64,000 nucleotides of DNA from positions 1,116,001 through 1,180,000 of the forward strand of contig NZ_FNKO01000001.1 in NCBI RefSeq assembly GCF_900100925.1, given 5' to 3'. A model generated the notes under the pieces. The model made no database searches. It had not been told where the DNA came from and saw only the letters and a list, made by a program, of their open reading frames with translations. The position numbers were made by a program, and so were the translations under genes. This document shows, one piece after another, positions 17,594 through 27,007 of this stretch (the first letter of the stretch is position 1; each line of letters opens with the position of its first letter). The stretch is from Actinopolyspora saharensis. Its GTDB lineage: Bacteria; Actinomycetota; Actinomycetes; Mycobacteriales; Pseudonocardiaceae.

Positions 17594-18805
17594 TCAGCGG
17601 CGAGGTCCCTGCCCCGGGTACCACCAGTCAGCGGGAGGTTCCGCCCCGGGAGGGGCGCCCGTTTCTCCGGGCGCGCCGCTCCGCGTGTGCGGTCTCGCCA
17701 TTCTGTCGGTGACGATCCTGTTGAGCTCCGTGCCGAGCACCATCCCCACGGGGCGTTCGTCGTCGAGGACGAGGATCGAACTGCTGCCGGGCGACCGGAG
17801 CCGCAGGAGTACCCCCGTCAGGGGTTCGTCCGCGGTGGCGGACTCGAACTCGGAAACGGGCCGGGCGAGTTGGCGTACCGTCGTGCGCTCCTGGTCCGGA
17901 GTCGGGACCGCACGTAGCTGTTCGGGGGTGACCACCCCTTCCGCACGTCCGTCCGCGTCCGTGACGGCCAGGGCGGAGTTGCCGTGCATCCCGGAGACGG
18001 TCAGCGCGGTGCGCACCGGAGACTCCGCCGCGATCGGTGCCAGAGCGACTCCGATGACGTCGGCGATCCGCACCCCTTCGAGCGCGGCGCTCACCTGGGC
18101 CTGCTTGTTCTCCGCGCCGGCGGACTGGATGACGAACAGCCCGATCAGCACGGCCCAGACCCCCTCGTAGCCACGGGTGGCCAGGTTGTAGAAGCCGTAG
18201 GCGATGAGCAGCGCTCCCAGCGCGGTCCCGGTGCGCGTGGCCCACACGGCGGCTTTGAAGCGGTCCCCGGTGCGGGACCAGATCGCGGCGCGCAGGATCC
18301 GTCCCCCGTCCAGCGGGGCGGCAGGCAGCAGGTTGAACACGGCCACGACCAGGTTCAGCGCGCTCAGGTAGCTCGCCACGGCCACGCTCAGCTGTCCCGC
18401 CTGCAGCGCGGCCAGAGCCCAGGCGAGCCCGGCGAACACCCCGGCGAGCAGCCCGCTGGCCAGCGGTCCGACCACGGCTATGAGCAGGTCGACCCGCGGG
18501 TTGGGGGCCTCACCGCGCAGCCGGGAGACCCCGCCCAGCAGCCACAGGGTGATCCCGTCGACCGGCACACCGCGGCGGACGGCCACGAGCGCGTGAGCCA
18601 GCTCGTGCACCAGCACCGAGATGATCAGCAGCAGCGCGGCCACGGCCCCGGACAGCCAGTAGAAGAAGGCGGAGTGGCCGGGGAAGACGTTCGGCAGCCA
18701 GTAGGAGCCGAGCACGAACACGATCAGCCCGACGATGCCGGCCACGCTCCAGTGCAGCCCGAGGCGAATCCCCGCCACACGGCCCAGGGGAAGCGTGCCT
18801 GTCAT
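17594..18805 (-). CDS. Rip3-like site-2 protease with CBS domains
   Basis: The 403-aa membrane protein has the zinc motif VHELAHALVA in a transmembrane segment near residue 65 and the second metal site LPAAPLDGGR near residue 165. Two CBS domains follow (VRIADVIG...AVTDADGRAEGVV and LARPVSEF...ILVLDDERPVGMV). This is the layout of Rip3/YdhB-like intramembrane proteases of actinobacteria. I took ATG 18805 (MTGTLPLGRVAG), where family homology begins; the frame extends to 18907. It likely cuts a membrane-bound regulator under stress, with the CBS pair sensing a nucleotide. Confidence 0.88.
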   Translation of the reverse strand: MTGTLPLGRVAGIRLGLHWSVAGIVGLIVFVLGSYWLPNVFPGHSAFFYWLSGAVAALLLIISVLVHELAHALVAVRRGVPVDGITLWLLGGVSRLRGEAPNPRVDLLIAVVGPLASGLLAGVFAGLAWALAALQAGQLSVAVASYLSALNLVVAVFNLLPAAPLDGGRILRAAIWSRTGDRFKAAVWATRTGTALGALLIAYGFYNLATRGYEGVWAVLIGLFVIQSAGAENKQAQVSAALEGVRIADVIGVALAPIAAESPVRTALTVSGMHGNSALAVTDADGRAEGVVTPEQLRAVPTPDQERTTVRQLARPVSEFESATADEPLTGVLLRLRSPGSSSILVLDDERPVGMVLGTELNRIVTDRMARPHTRSGAPGETGAPPGAEPPADWWYPGQGPRR

Positions 18806-18956
18806 CGCCGATCCGCCAACCTGCTCGGAGGTCTCGTCGCGGAAGGTCCGGTCTGCTCCGTTCGAGCCTTCCACGACCAGCGTCACAGCGTTTCCTCCCG
18901 CGGGCAAGCACCAGGTGCGGTTCCGGGGCGGTGGCGGCTCGGGCGGTCGGTGTTGT

Positions 18957-19289
18957 TCAACCGGTCAGCACGTAGAGCGTGCCCAGCCCGGCCACCAGGG
19001 TCGCCAGCAGCGTGATCCCGGCCGGGAGCGTCCCGTCGCGCAGCGGGCGCGGTTCGTGGTCCCGGTTCTCGGCGTGGTGCCGGTGCACGGCCAGGGCGCT
19101 GACCAGTCCCGCCACCGGCAGCAGCACGCAGGCCGCCCCGACCGCGAGTCGTGGGCGGGTGTGCGCGACGAGTTTGAGCAGCACCAACGCGCCGACGAGG
19201 AAAGTCAGGGCGGTGCGCAGCCAGGCCAGCGTGGTGCGCTCGGTCTGCAACCCGGGTGGGGGTTCGGGAGGTTGCCCGGGGTGGCCCAT
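18957..19289 (-). CDS. DUF202 membrane protein (first of two)
   Basis: A 110-aa protein with the DUF202 signature TERTTLAWLRTALTFLVGAL and three membrane segments; the last ends at the C-terminus (ITLLATLVAGLGTLYVLTG). It lies upstream of rip3 and downstream of a second DUF202 gene on the same strand, so they probably form one transcript. Function unknown. Confidence 0.8.
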   Translation of the reverse strand: MGHPGQPPEPPPGLQTERTTLAWLRTALTFLVGALVLLKLVAHTRPRLAVGAACVLLPVAGLVSALAVHRHHAENRDHEPRPLRDGTLPAGITLLATLVAGLGTLYVLTG

Positions 19290-19394
19290 CTCGATCAGCT
19301 CCGTTCGCTTGCGGTTCCGTCCGGGGCGGAGCACCTAGCGGGGCTTCCGCGGGCGTGGGCGGCTCGGTGGACTCGCTGTGGCGCGGGAACGGGA

Positions 19395-19784
19395 TCAGAA
19401 GGCCAGCAGCACCAGCAGCACCGCCACGGCCACCCCGATGGCCGCGAGCCCGTAACCGAGGAAAGCCCCCATCCGCGGGGGAGGAAGCGGTCTGCCGGTG
19501 CGCAGCGCCTTCTCCGTGGTGGCCCAGCGGGTGAACGAGACCGCGCTGATGAGCACGCCGCCGAGCAGCAGCAGCACGGCGAGCCCGGTGACCAGCGGGG
19601 AGTGCAGCATGGCCGTGGTGGTGTTGACCGCTTCGATGCCCACTCCCGCGGCCATCAGCGCCATCGCGGTGCGCAGCCACGCCAGGAAGGTCCGCTCGTT
19701 GGCCAGGGTGAAGCGGGGGTCGGGATCGGTGCCTTCCTGGTAGACCCGGTGCGGTCGGCGGGTTTCGTGGGGTGGCGCGGACAT
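19395..19784 (-). CDS. DUF202 (YidH-type) membrane protein (second of two)
   Basis: A 129-aa protein with DPRFTLANERTFLAWLRTAMALMAAG, the canonical DUF202 start, and three membrane segments. It is better conserved than its 18957 neighbour, and the pair is a common tandem arrangement in bacteria. Function unknown; both are integral membrane proteins. Confidence 0.85.
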   Translation of the reverse strand: MSAPPHETRRPHRVYQEGTDPDPRFTLANERTFLAWLRTAMALMAAGVGIEAVNTTTAMLHSPLVTGLAVLLLLGGVLISAVSFTRWATTEKALRTGRPLPPPRMGAFLGYGLAAIGVAVAVLLVLLAF

Positions 19785-19906
19785 GACGCCATCCTAACGG
19801 GGGGTGCACTGGCTGATCGCGCGGAACTCGGCGGAGGGGTTTCGAGCGCCCGGGGTGGTGGGCAGTCCGTGGTGGAACGAACTCTCGGGTTCTCGGAGGT
19901 CCGACC

Positions 19907-20563
19907 ATGGCGCTGGGTCCCCGCACGGTGCACTTGATACATCGCTCGGGCGCGGCCGTTATCGGACTCGCCCTGCTCGTGTTCGCGATCACGGGACTGG
20001 TCCGGGGGCTGTCCTGGTTCAGGACGGAGGGGCAGTGGGTCTACGGGCTGTCCAGCAACGGTGCGTTGGCCGTCATCTCCGTGGTGGCCGGTGCGCTCCT
20101 GGTGGGGGCGGCCCTGTGGGGGCCGAGGGTCTCGTCCACGACGAGTGTCGTGTTCGCGGTGCTGTTCCTGCTGTCGGGGATCGTGCACCTGGCGATTCTG
20201 CACACGGCGTTCAACGTCCTGGCGTTCCGCTTGCCGAACGTGTTCTTCAGCCTGGTCGTGGGGATCTTCCTGCTGGTGCTCGGTTTCTACGGCCGGGTTT
20301 CGGGAGGGCTGCCGCCTGACAACCCCTACCGGCGCGCGCATCCGATGCGTTCCCGCCGTCCGGATCCGGAGGAGCAACTGAGCGCGGAGGAACCCGACGA
20401 GCAGGAGCGGCGACTGCTGGAGGCCGAGGTCGCCATGGGCGAGGGCAAGGCGACCGTCGAGCAGGTCCTGTCCGTGCGGCGGGATCACGCGCGGCGGAGG
20501 GCCTCGGAGCGTGCCAGGGCCTGGCGCCAGGCCGCGCGTCGTGGCTCCTCGGACGGGGGTTGA
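19907..20563 (+). CDS. DUF4383 membrane protein with cytoplasmic tail
   Basis: The 218-aa protein has four membrane segments (GLALLVFAITGLV, ALAVISVVAGALLVG, TSVVFAVLFLLSGIVHL and FFSLVVGIFLLVLGFYG). A charged tail of about 80 residues ends in a basic Arg-rich helix. The membrane part matches DUF4383. The role is unknown; such genes often sit in stress clusters, as here. Confidence 0.75.
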   Translation: MALGPRTVHLIHRSGAAVIGLALLVFAITGLVRGLSWFRTEGQWVYGLSSNGALAVISVVAGALLVGAALWGPRVSSTTSVVFAVLFLLSGIVHLAILHTAFNVLAFRLPNVFFSLVVGIFLLVLGFYGRVSGGLPPDNPYRRAHPMRSRRPDPEEQLSAEEPDEQERRLLEAEVAMGEGKATVEQVLSVRRDHARRRASERARAWRQAARRGSSDGG

Positions 20564-20585
20564 GCGGAGTCTCGCGCCGGCAGTC

Positions 20586-20609
20586 CGGCCGGGACCAGCT
20601 GCCCGGCCG
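20586..20609. terminator. Short hairpin between convergent genes
   Basis: An 8-base stem (CGGCCGGG / CCCGGCCG) with an 8-base loop lies between the ends of the DUF4383 gene and the convergent hemerythrin gene. Confidence 0.4.
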
Positions 20610-20635
20610 AGGGCCGTCCAGTCAGCGCCGTCCGG

Positions 20636-21208
20636 TCAGCGCTGTTTGTCGAACAGCGCGTCCCGCACCCGGTCGACGAGCCCCATCCCGGGGTTCAAGA
20701 GCATGTTGGCCGGGGAGTGGTCCGGGGCCGCCGGGTGCGGCCGCGTCGGGGCCACGGAGCGCACCATCGTGATCTTGCTGCCCAGGGCCAGCAGCTGGCG
20801 GGCGCTGCAGGCGGAGTGCAGACGTGGGAGCAGTTCCCGCTCCTCGCCGCGCGTGTGCTGGCGGAAGTCTTGGAACAGCGCGCGGGCGCGCCGGTCGAAC
20901 TCCTCCTGGTCGGAAGGAGTCCTCTCCAGGGCTTTCAGCTCCCGCTCGAACCGCGCGTGCTCGGACAGCTCCCGTTCCGCGGCGGCCCGGAGCTCGGGCA
21001 GCTTCTCCTGCACCGCCGGGTAGAGGTATTCCTCCTCGGCCACCATGTGGCGGATCATCTCGGCGGTGATGTATTCGACCAGTCCACGCCGGTCCCACGA
21101 GTCGCCGGAGTCGTTCTCGTACTCCGCGAAAGCCCGCTCCAGAGTGCGGTGATCGTTGTCCACGATGTCGATCAGATCGCCCTCGTTGGTGACCAGTTCC
21201 CGCAGCAT
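20636..21208 (-). CDS. Hemerythrin HHE-domain protein, paralogue 1
   Basis: The 190-aa protein is a four-helix HHE domain with diiron ligands seen in DNDHRTLE, HMVAEEEYLYP, SEHARFE and FRQHTRGEEREL. A Pro-rich tail follows (PTRPHPAAPDHSPAN and then GLVDRVRDALF). The same tail occurs in the second hemerythrin at 43401. The start is ATG 21208. Such proteins bind O2 or NO, or sense redox state; the precise role is unknown. Confidence 0.87.
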   Translation of the reverse strand: MLRELVTNEGDLIDIVDNDHRTLERAFAEYENDSGDSWDRRGLVEYITAEMIRHMVAEEEYLYPAVQEKLPELRAAAERELSEHARFERELKALERTPSDQEEFDRRARALFQDFRQHTRGEERELLPRLHSACSARQLLALGSKITMVRSVAPTRPHPAAPDHSPANMLLNPGMGLVDRVRDALFDKQR

Positions 21209-21442
21209 GGTGCTCCCCTGCGGCGTCGATGCGCACGTGTTCGAATGTTCGGGCTGCGCCCGGGTGGTGCCCGGTTCGTTCCGGGGACGCACTCCCTCGG
21301 GGGTTTCCGGGGGGACCCGGGGTGAAACCTCCCGGGCACGTGCGGCCCCGCCCGGGGTTTGGCTCCGGGGGGAGTCGTGGAAGTTTTTCGGGGGAACTCG
21401 CGTGGGAACACGGGTGCCGGATTCCGGGAAGGGGCGGAGTCG

Positions 21443-22600
21443 TTGAGCACGGACTCGGAGGGTGCGGGGGCCGTACCGACTGTCACGGTGGGGTTGCTGT
21501 CCGATCCGGGCAGGCCGACCGACATCGCTCGCAAGTTGAGCACGGAGTTGCCCGAGGTGCTGGCGGACCGGGTCAACAGCGAGGTCGTCTGGCGGGTGCG
21601 CGTCCGCTCCGAGCAGGTTCCGCTGGACGAGAAGGGGCGCATTCCCCTGGACGAGGCGGCGGAGAAGCTGCCCGCGGAGCAGTGGGATCTGATGGTCTGC
21701 ATCACCGAGTTGCCCCGCAGCGACGGGAGTCGGCCCGTGGTGGCCGACGTCGACGTGGCCCGCGGGGTCGGGCTGGCCTCGATGCCCGCGATCGGCTGGC
21801 TGCGCCCGCGCGCCCACGCGCGCAACACCGTGGCGCACGTGGTCGGCATGATCAGCAAGGAGAAGCTGGGGTCCAGCGGCAGCCGTGCGGTCAGCCGCAG
21901 CCACCACCACATACGCAGGCGCCCCACCGAGCTCGCCTCGCCGGTGCGGCAGGTCCCCTCCGAGCAGGAGAACATCGACCTGCACCTGGCGCTGACCGGC
22001 ACGCGGGGCAGGCTGCGGTTGTTGTTCGGGATGGTGCGGGACAACCGCCCGTGGAGGCTGGTGCCCAGTTTGTCCAGGGCGATCGCCGCTTCGGCCGCCG
22101 CGGCCGCGTTCGGGATCTTCTACCCGTCGATCTGGGGCATGGCCGATGCGCTGAGCTCGCTGCGGCTGTTGGGGATCTCCTGCTTCGCCGTGGCGATGAT
22201 GGCCGTCTGGATCATCGTGCACAACAGCCTGTGGGAGCGCCCCGCGCGGCACGGGGACGCGAAACGGGCCGCGATGTACAACGCCGCCACCCTGCTGACC
22301 CTGCTGATCGGCGTGGTGTGCATGTACGTGCTGCTGTTCGCCGTGACGTTGCTGGCCGCGGTGGCGGTCATCTCCGCCTCCTACATGGAGGTTCAGCTCG
22401 GGCACTCGGTGGGGCTGTCCGAGTACGCGAGTCTGGTGTGGTTGGCCAGTTCGATGGGCACCATCGCGGGTGCTCTGGGGTCCAGCCTGGAGAGCGAGGC
22501 CGCGGTGCGCCGGGCCACCTACAGCAAGCGGGAGCAGGAACGCCGAGCGCGCAGGCGCAGGAGGGAACGCACCGGGCAGGAGCACGAGGACGCGGACTGA
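21443..22600 (+). CDS. Multispanning membrane protein of unknown function
   Basis: The 385-aa product has an N-terminal soluble domain (TVTVGLLSDPGRPTDIARKL and DLMVCITELPRSDG) and five or so membrane spans from residue 215. It ends in a highly basic tail (RKRR-type, KREQERRARRRRRER). I chose a TTG start at 21443, preceded by GGGAAGGGGCGGAG; the frame is open from 21359. It is divergent from the hemerythrin gene. No named family recognised. Confidence 0.72.
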   Translation: MSTDSEGAGAVPTVTVGLLSDPGRPTDIARKLSTELPEVLADRVNSEVVWRVRVRSEQVPLDEKGRIPLDEAAEKLPAEQWDLMVCITELPRSDGSRPVVADVDVARGVGLASMPAIGWLRPRAHARNTVAHVVGMISKEKLGSSGSRAVSRSHHHIRRRPTELASPVRQVPSEQENIDLHLALTGTRGRLRLLFGMVRDNRPWRLVPSLSRAIAASAAAAAFGIFYPSIWGMADALSSLRLLGISCFAVAMMAVWIIVHNSLWERPARHGDAKRAAMYNAATLLTLLIGVVCMYVLLFAVTLLAAVAVISASYMEVQLGHSVGLSEYASLVWLASSMGTIAGALGSSLESEAAVRRATYSKREQERRARRRRRERTGQEHEDAD

Positions 22601-22624
22601 TCGGCCGTTCGCTGCCGGTGCGGA

Positions 22625-22651
22625 GGTTGTGCACCCGAGCGTGCTGGGTAT
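22625..22651 (+). promoter_or_regulatory. Stress-sigma (SigB/SigF-type) promoter candidate
   Basis: GGTTG-N16-GGGTAT matches the GGTTT-N15-17-GGGTA pattern of SigB/SigF-type factors of actinobacteria with one mismatch. It lies 55 bases upstream of the DUF2267 gene. Confidence 0.4.
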
Positions 22652-22705
22652 TCCCCTGCTGAGGGACAGCGTTGATCGAGGGACGGCGTTGATTGGGGAA
22701 AGACC

Positions 22706-23122
22706 ATGCAACACGACACGTTCATCGGCCAGGTGCAGGCCCGTGCCAAGCTGCCGAGCCGCGGAGCGGCCGAGGCGGTCACGCGGGCGACGCTGGAGAC
22801 GCTCGGTGAGCGGATCCCGGAGCAGCTCGCCGAGCACGTGGCCGCCCAGCTCCCGAGGGAGATCGGCGAGCACCTGCGGCGCACCGAGGTATTCAGCGGC
22901 GCGGGCAGCGGGGAGCGCTTCGACCTGAAGGAGTTCCTCGAACGGGTGAGCTCTCGTGGCGGGTTGGACGAGTCCGGGGCCGCGTACGCCAGCCGGGTGG
23001 TCATGGAGATGCTGCGCGAAGCCACCCAGGGCGGTCAGATGGACAAGGTGCGGGACGCCTTGCCGGAGCAGCTCCGGCAGCTCCTCGACTCCGGAAGCAC
23101 CGGCGAGATGCACACGACCTGA
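22706..23122 (+). CDS. DUF2267 protein
   Basis: The 138-aa all-helical protein matches DUF2267: FIGQVQARAKLPSRGAAEAVTRATLETLGERI, then AAQLPREIGEHL, and a repeat-like second half (FLERVSSRGGLDES...VMEMLREATQGG). The ATG at 22706 follows GGGGAAAG. Function unknown. A stress-sigma-like promoter lies upstream. Confidence 0.82.
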   Translation: MQHDTFIGQVQARAKLPSRGAAEAVTRATLETLGERIPEQLAEHVAAQLPREIGEHLRRTEVFSGAGSGERFDLKEFLERVSSRGGLDESGAAYASRVVMEMLREATQGGQMDKVRDALPEQLRQLLDSGSTGEMHTT

Positions 23123-23426
23123 GCAGGCGTTTATCGGCGCAGGCTCACTCGGCGGAACCTCGGACGACGCCCGGATCCGGGAGTCCCTGACACCGGGTAG
23201 CGGTCCAGCTGGTGCGGGGCCGTCCTCGCCGGGCGCTCGACCGGGAGCTCGCGACGGTGCGAGTTGCCCGGGTGGATTCTTCGATGCCGCGCCGAGAAGC
23301 GCCACGTCAGTAGCCGACGCGGCAGGAACGCGCTGGTGAGCTCGTGAACGCGGCCCTCGCGCACGCGAGGCGGAGGAGTTCGGCGCAGAGCGCGCAAGTG
23401 CCCCTAGGAGACGGGAGGTCTCCCGG
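23123..23426. other. Intergenic region before the phosphoketolase gene
   Basis: About 300 GC-rich bases. No gene or strong hairpin recognised; probably the promoter and leader of the xfp-ackA operon. Confidence 0.4.
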
Positions 23427-25814
23427 ATGCGGACCGTTCCCGCAGCGCCGCTCGCGGACGGTGAGTACGAGCGAGTGGATGCCTTCTGGCGAGCCGCGAA
23501 CTACCTGGCCGTCGGTCAGCTCTACCTGACGGCGAACCCGCTGCTGCGTGAGTCGTTGCGTGCCGAGCACGTCAAATCGAGGTTGCTCGGTCACTGGGGC
23601 ACGGTGCCCGGACTCACGCTCGTGTACTCCCATCTCAACAGGTTGATCCGTCTCCGCGATCTCGACGTGCTGTACGTGACCGGACCGGGGCACGGTGGCC
23701 CGGCCCTGCAGGCGGCCACCTGGCTGGAGGGCTCCTACAGCGAGATGTATCCGGCCGTGAGCAGGGACGAGGACGGCATGGCCGCACTGTTCGGGAACTT
23801 CTCGTCCCCGGGGGGCATGCCCAGTCACACCGGTCCCGAAGTCCCCGGTTCGATCAACGAGGGCGGGGAGCTGGGCTATTCCCTGGCGCACGCCTACGGA
23901 GCGGTGTTCGACGCCCCGGAGCGCATCGCGGTCTGCGTGATCGGGGACGGTGAGGCGGAGACGGGGCCGTTGGCCACGGCCTGGCACGGCAACAAGTTCC
24001 TCGATCCCGTCCACGACGGTGCGGTGCTTCCGGTGCTGCACCTGAACGGGTACAAGATCGCCAATCCGACCCTGCTGGACCGCATCGGTGACGAGGAGCT
24101 CTCCGCGTTGCTGAGCGGGTACGGGCACGCCCCCTACTGGGTCGAGGGGGATGCCCCGGAGCAGGTGCACCGGGACCTCGCGGGAGCGCTGGACCGCGCG
24201 GTCGACGACATTCGGGAGATCCACCGGGCCGCACGGGAGCGCGGTGCGAGAAGCAGGCCGCGGTGGCCGATGATCGTGCTGCGTACCCCGAAGGGGTGGA
24301 CGGGGCCCGGCGAGCTGGGCGGTGATCCCGTGGAGGGAACCTGGCGGGCCCACCAGATCCCGCTGGACGCCCCCGCGGAGGATCCGGAGCGGCTCGAGCT
24401 GCTGGAGCGGTGGATGCGCGAGTACGGCCCGGAGGAGTTGTTCGACGGGCGGGGCCGGCCCCGCCCGGTGGTCACCGAGGCGATTCCGGAGGGGAACAGG
24501 AGGATGGGCGCCGGTTCGGCCGCCAACGGGGGAGCGGCTGCCGCGCTGAGGCTTCCGGACGTCCGTGAGTACGCGGTGGAACTCCCCCGACGCGGTGGCG
24601 GGGTCGGATCGCCCATGGCCGCGCTCGGGGAGTACCTGCGTGACGTGTTCTCCGCGAACGAGCGGCGGCGCGACTTCCGGATCTTCTGCCCCGACGAGCT
24701 GGACTCCAACAAACTGGGCGCCGTCCACGCCGCGACCTCGCGGGCCTGGCAGGCGGAGACGGACTCGGTGGAGGCCGAGCTGGCTCCCGGAGGCAGGGTC
24801 ATGGAGATGCTCAGCGAGCACACCCTCCAGGGGTGGCTGGAGGGATACCTGCTGACGGGCAGGCACGGTCTTTTCGTCAGCTACGAGGCGTTCGTGCACA
24901 TAGTCGACTCGATGTTCAACCAGTTCGCCAAGTGGCTGAAGGTCAGTGGTGAACTGTCGTGGCGGGGGGCGGTTCCCTCGCTGACCTACCTGCTGAGCTC
25001 GCACGTCTGGCAGCAGGACCACAACGGTTTCTCGCACCAGGACCCCGGTTTCCTCGACCACGTCACGCACAAGAAGCCGGAGCTGGTTCGGGTGCATCTG
25101 CCTCCTGACGCGAACACGCTGCTCTGCGTCGTCGACAGCTGTCTGCGTGGTGAGAACGGAATCAACGTTGTCGTGTCCGGCAAGCAGTCCCAGCCGAACT
25201 GGTTGGCGATGGACGAGGCGCGGCGCCACGTCGTGCGGGGTATCGGGATGTGGGACTGGGCGGGCACTGCCGCGGGGGAGCCGGACGTGGTGCTCGCCTG
25301 CGCGGGTGACGTGCCCACCAGGGAGACCCTCGCCGCCGTGGACCTGCTGCGGCACCGGCTTCCGCGGGTGGGGGTGCGAGTGGTCAACGTGATCGACCTG
25401 CTGCGTCTGCAGGGCGGGCGGGAGAACCCGCGCGGAATCCCCGACGCCGAGTTCGAGTCCCTGTTCACGACCGACAAGCCGGTGGTGTTCGTCTACCACG
25501 GCTATCCGTGGTTGATCCATCGGCTCACGCACGGGAGGCCGAACCGGAACCTGCACGTGCGCGGCTACCGCGAGGAGGGGGCCACCACCACGCCCTTCGA
25601 CATGGCTGTGCGCAACGGGATAGACCGCTACGCGCTGGTCGTCGACGTGATCGACCACGTCGCGGGGTTGGGGGAGGTGGCCGCGGAGACGCGGCAGGCG
25701 ATGATCGACAAGCGCACCGAGCACGATCTCCACACCCGCGAGCACGGGCGGGATCTTCCCGAGGTCGCGGAGTGGACCTGGCAGGGCCCCGGTTCCGGGG
25801 AACGTTCCCGATGA
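23427..25814 (+). CDS. xfp: Phosphoketolase (xylulose-5-P/fructose-6-P)
   Basis: The 795-aa enzyme has a thiamine diphosphate domain with GPGHGGPALQAATWLEGSY and VCVIGDGEAETGPLATAWHGNK (the GDG-N pattern). SHTGPEVPGSINEGGELGYSL is also characteristic of phosphoketolases. It splits xylulose 5-phosphate or fructose 6-phosphate with phosphate into acetyl phosphate and glyceraldehyde 3-phosphate or erythrose 4-phosphate. The stop overlaps the acetate kinase start (ATGA), so its acetyl phosphate feeds directly into ATP formation. Confidence 0.95.
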   Translation: MRTVPAAPLADGEYERVDAFWRAANYLAVGQLYLTANPLLRESLRAEHVKSRLLGHWGTVPGLTLVYSHLNRLIRLRDLDVLYVTGPGHGGPALQAATWLEGSYSEMYPAVSRDEDGMAALFGNFSSPGGMPSHTGPEVPGSINEGGELGYSLAHAYGAVFDAPERIAVCVIGDGEAETGPLATAWHGNKFLDPVHDGAVLPVLHLNGYKIANPTLLDRIGDEELSALLSGYGHAPYWVEGDAPEQVHRDLAGALDRAVDDIREIHRAARERGARSRPRWPMIVLRTPKGWTGPGELGGDPVEGTWRAHQIPLDAPAEDPERLELLERWMREYGPEELFDGRGRPRPVVTEAIPEGNRRMGAGSAANGGAAAALRLPDVREYAVELPRRGGGVGSPMAALGEYLRDVFSANERRRDFRIFCPDELDSNKLGAVHAATSRAWQAETDSVEAELAPGGRVMEMLSEHTLQGWLEGYLLTGRHGLFVSYEAFVHIVDSMFNQFAKWLKVSGELSWRGAVPSLTYLLSSHVWQQDHNGFSHQDPGFLDHVTHKKPELVRVHLPPDANTLLCVVDSCLRGENGINVVVSGKQSQPNWLAMDEARRHVVRGIGMWDWAGTAAGEPDVVLACAGDVPTRETLAAVDLLRHRLPRVGVRVVNVIDLLRLQGGRENPRGIPDAEFESLFTTDKPVVFVYHGYPWLIHRLTHGRPNRNLHVRGYREEGATTTPFDMAVRNGIDRYALVVDVIDHVAGLGEVAAETRQAMIDKRTEHDLHTREHGRDLPEVAEWTWQGPGSGERSR

Positions 25815-26977
25815 GGGGCGGTGAGCGGATGACGAGCGCGGGATCGGAGGGTGACGTGGGTACCGGTGTTCTGACGGTGAATCCGGGCTCGAACAGCCTG
25901 CGGCTCGATGCGGTCGAGGTCGCTGCGGATTCCCCGCCTCGGCTGGTGGACTCCCAGCACACGGGTGAGTCCCCCACCTCGGGGGAGTCGCTGCGCGCTT
26001 TCGACGAGTTCCTCGAGAGGTGCCGGAGCACGGTGCGGGGAGTGGCCCACCGGCTGGTGCACGGGGGGCGACGTTTTCCCCGCCCGGAGCTGTTCGGGCA
26101 GGACACCGTCGACGCGTTGCACGAGTTGGAGCCGTTGGCACCGAAGCACGTTCCCTCCACCGTCCAGTTGCTCCAGCGCGCCGGGCACGCTGCTCCCGAA
26201 CTGCCGCAGGCGGTGTGCCCCGACACCGCTTTCCACGAGACCCTCCCCGAGGCGGCGCGTGTCGAACCGGTGCCTGAACGCTGGAGGGAAGCCACGCGCC
26301 GTTTCGGGTTCCACGGGATCTCCTACGCGTGGGCGCTGCGCCGTGCGGGCGAGCTGCTGCGAGCTCGTCGGGAGGACATCGACGTGCTGGTGGCCCACCT
26401 GGGGGGCGGGAGCTCGGTCTGCGCGGTGCGTTCCGGTGCCAGCGTGGCGACGAGCATGGGGCTGACCCCCTTGAGCGGGGTCGTGATGGCTCGGCGCAGC
26501 GGGGACGTGGATCCCGGCGCTCTGCTGTGGTTGCTGCGACACGAGGAGGTGGGGCTCGACGAGTTGAGCGATTCCCTGCACGGGGAGTCCGGGCTGTACG
26601 GCTTGTCCGGGGGGTATTCCGACGACACCAGGGAGCTCGTCGCCGAGGCGAACCGTGGTGGGGCAGCGGCCGGACTGGCGATCGAGGTGTTCTGCAGGCG
26701 GGCTGCCGAGGGGTTGGCGGCGATGGCCACGCACCTGCGTCGCGTCGATGCCGTGGTGTTCACGGGCGAGATCGGCTGGAATCAGCCCGAAGTGCGTGAA
26801 GGCGTCTGTGAGCGGCTTGCGCTGCTGGGGGTGCCTGCCGGGCTGTCCGGGAACCGTGCCGAGGACGGTGTGGTCAGTCGCTCCGGGGCGAGCCCACCGG
26901 TGCTCGTCGTGGAACCGCGCGAGGAGCTGCAGCTCGCTTCGGAGGCCGCGCCGCTGTTCGAGGACACCGCGCGGTAG
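25811..26977 (+). CDS. ackA: Acetate kinase
   Basis: The protein (388 aa from ATG 25811, or 382 from ATG 25829) has the ASKHA motifs: VLTVNPGSNSLRL at the N-terminus, HRLVHGG, RFGFHGISY, VAHLGGGSS and FTGEIGWNQPEVRE. It converts acetyl phosphate and ADP to acetate and ATP. The N-terminus has NPGSNSLRL where NAGSSSLK is usual. The overlap with xfp supports a phosphoketolase-acetate kinase bypass. Confidence 0.92.
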   Translation: MRGGERMTSAGSEGDVGTGVLTVNPGSNSLRLDAVEVAADSPPRLVDSQHTGESPTSGESLRAFDEFLERCRSTVRGVAHRLVHGGRRFPRPELFGQDTVDALHELEPLAPKHVPSTVQLLQRAGHAAPELPQAVCPDTAFHETLPEAARVEPVPERWREATRRFGFHGISYAWALRRAGELLRARREDIDVLVAHLGGGSSVCAVRSGASVATSMGLTPLSGVVMARRSGDVDPGALLWLLRHEEVGLDELSDSLHGESGLYGLSGGYSDDTRELVAEANRGGAAAGLAIEVFCRRAAEGLAAMATHLRRVDAVVFTGEIGWNQPEVREGVCERLALLGVPAGLSGNRAEDGVVSRSGASPPVLVVEPREELQLASEAAPLFEDTAR

Positions 26978-27007
26978 CGGCGCCCGGCCGTGGGGCGGGT
27001 CAACCGC

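Noticed and set aside
20636..23305. An 889-codon open frame on the minus strand
   Set aside because: Only the last 190 codons (the hemerythrin) are real; upstream it is the antisense of the membrane-protein and DUF2267 genes.
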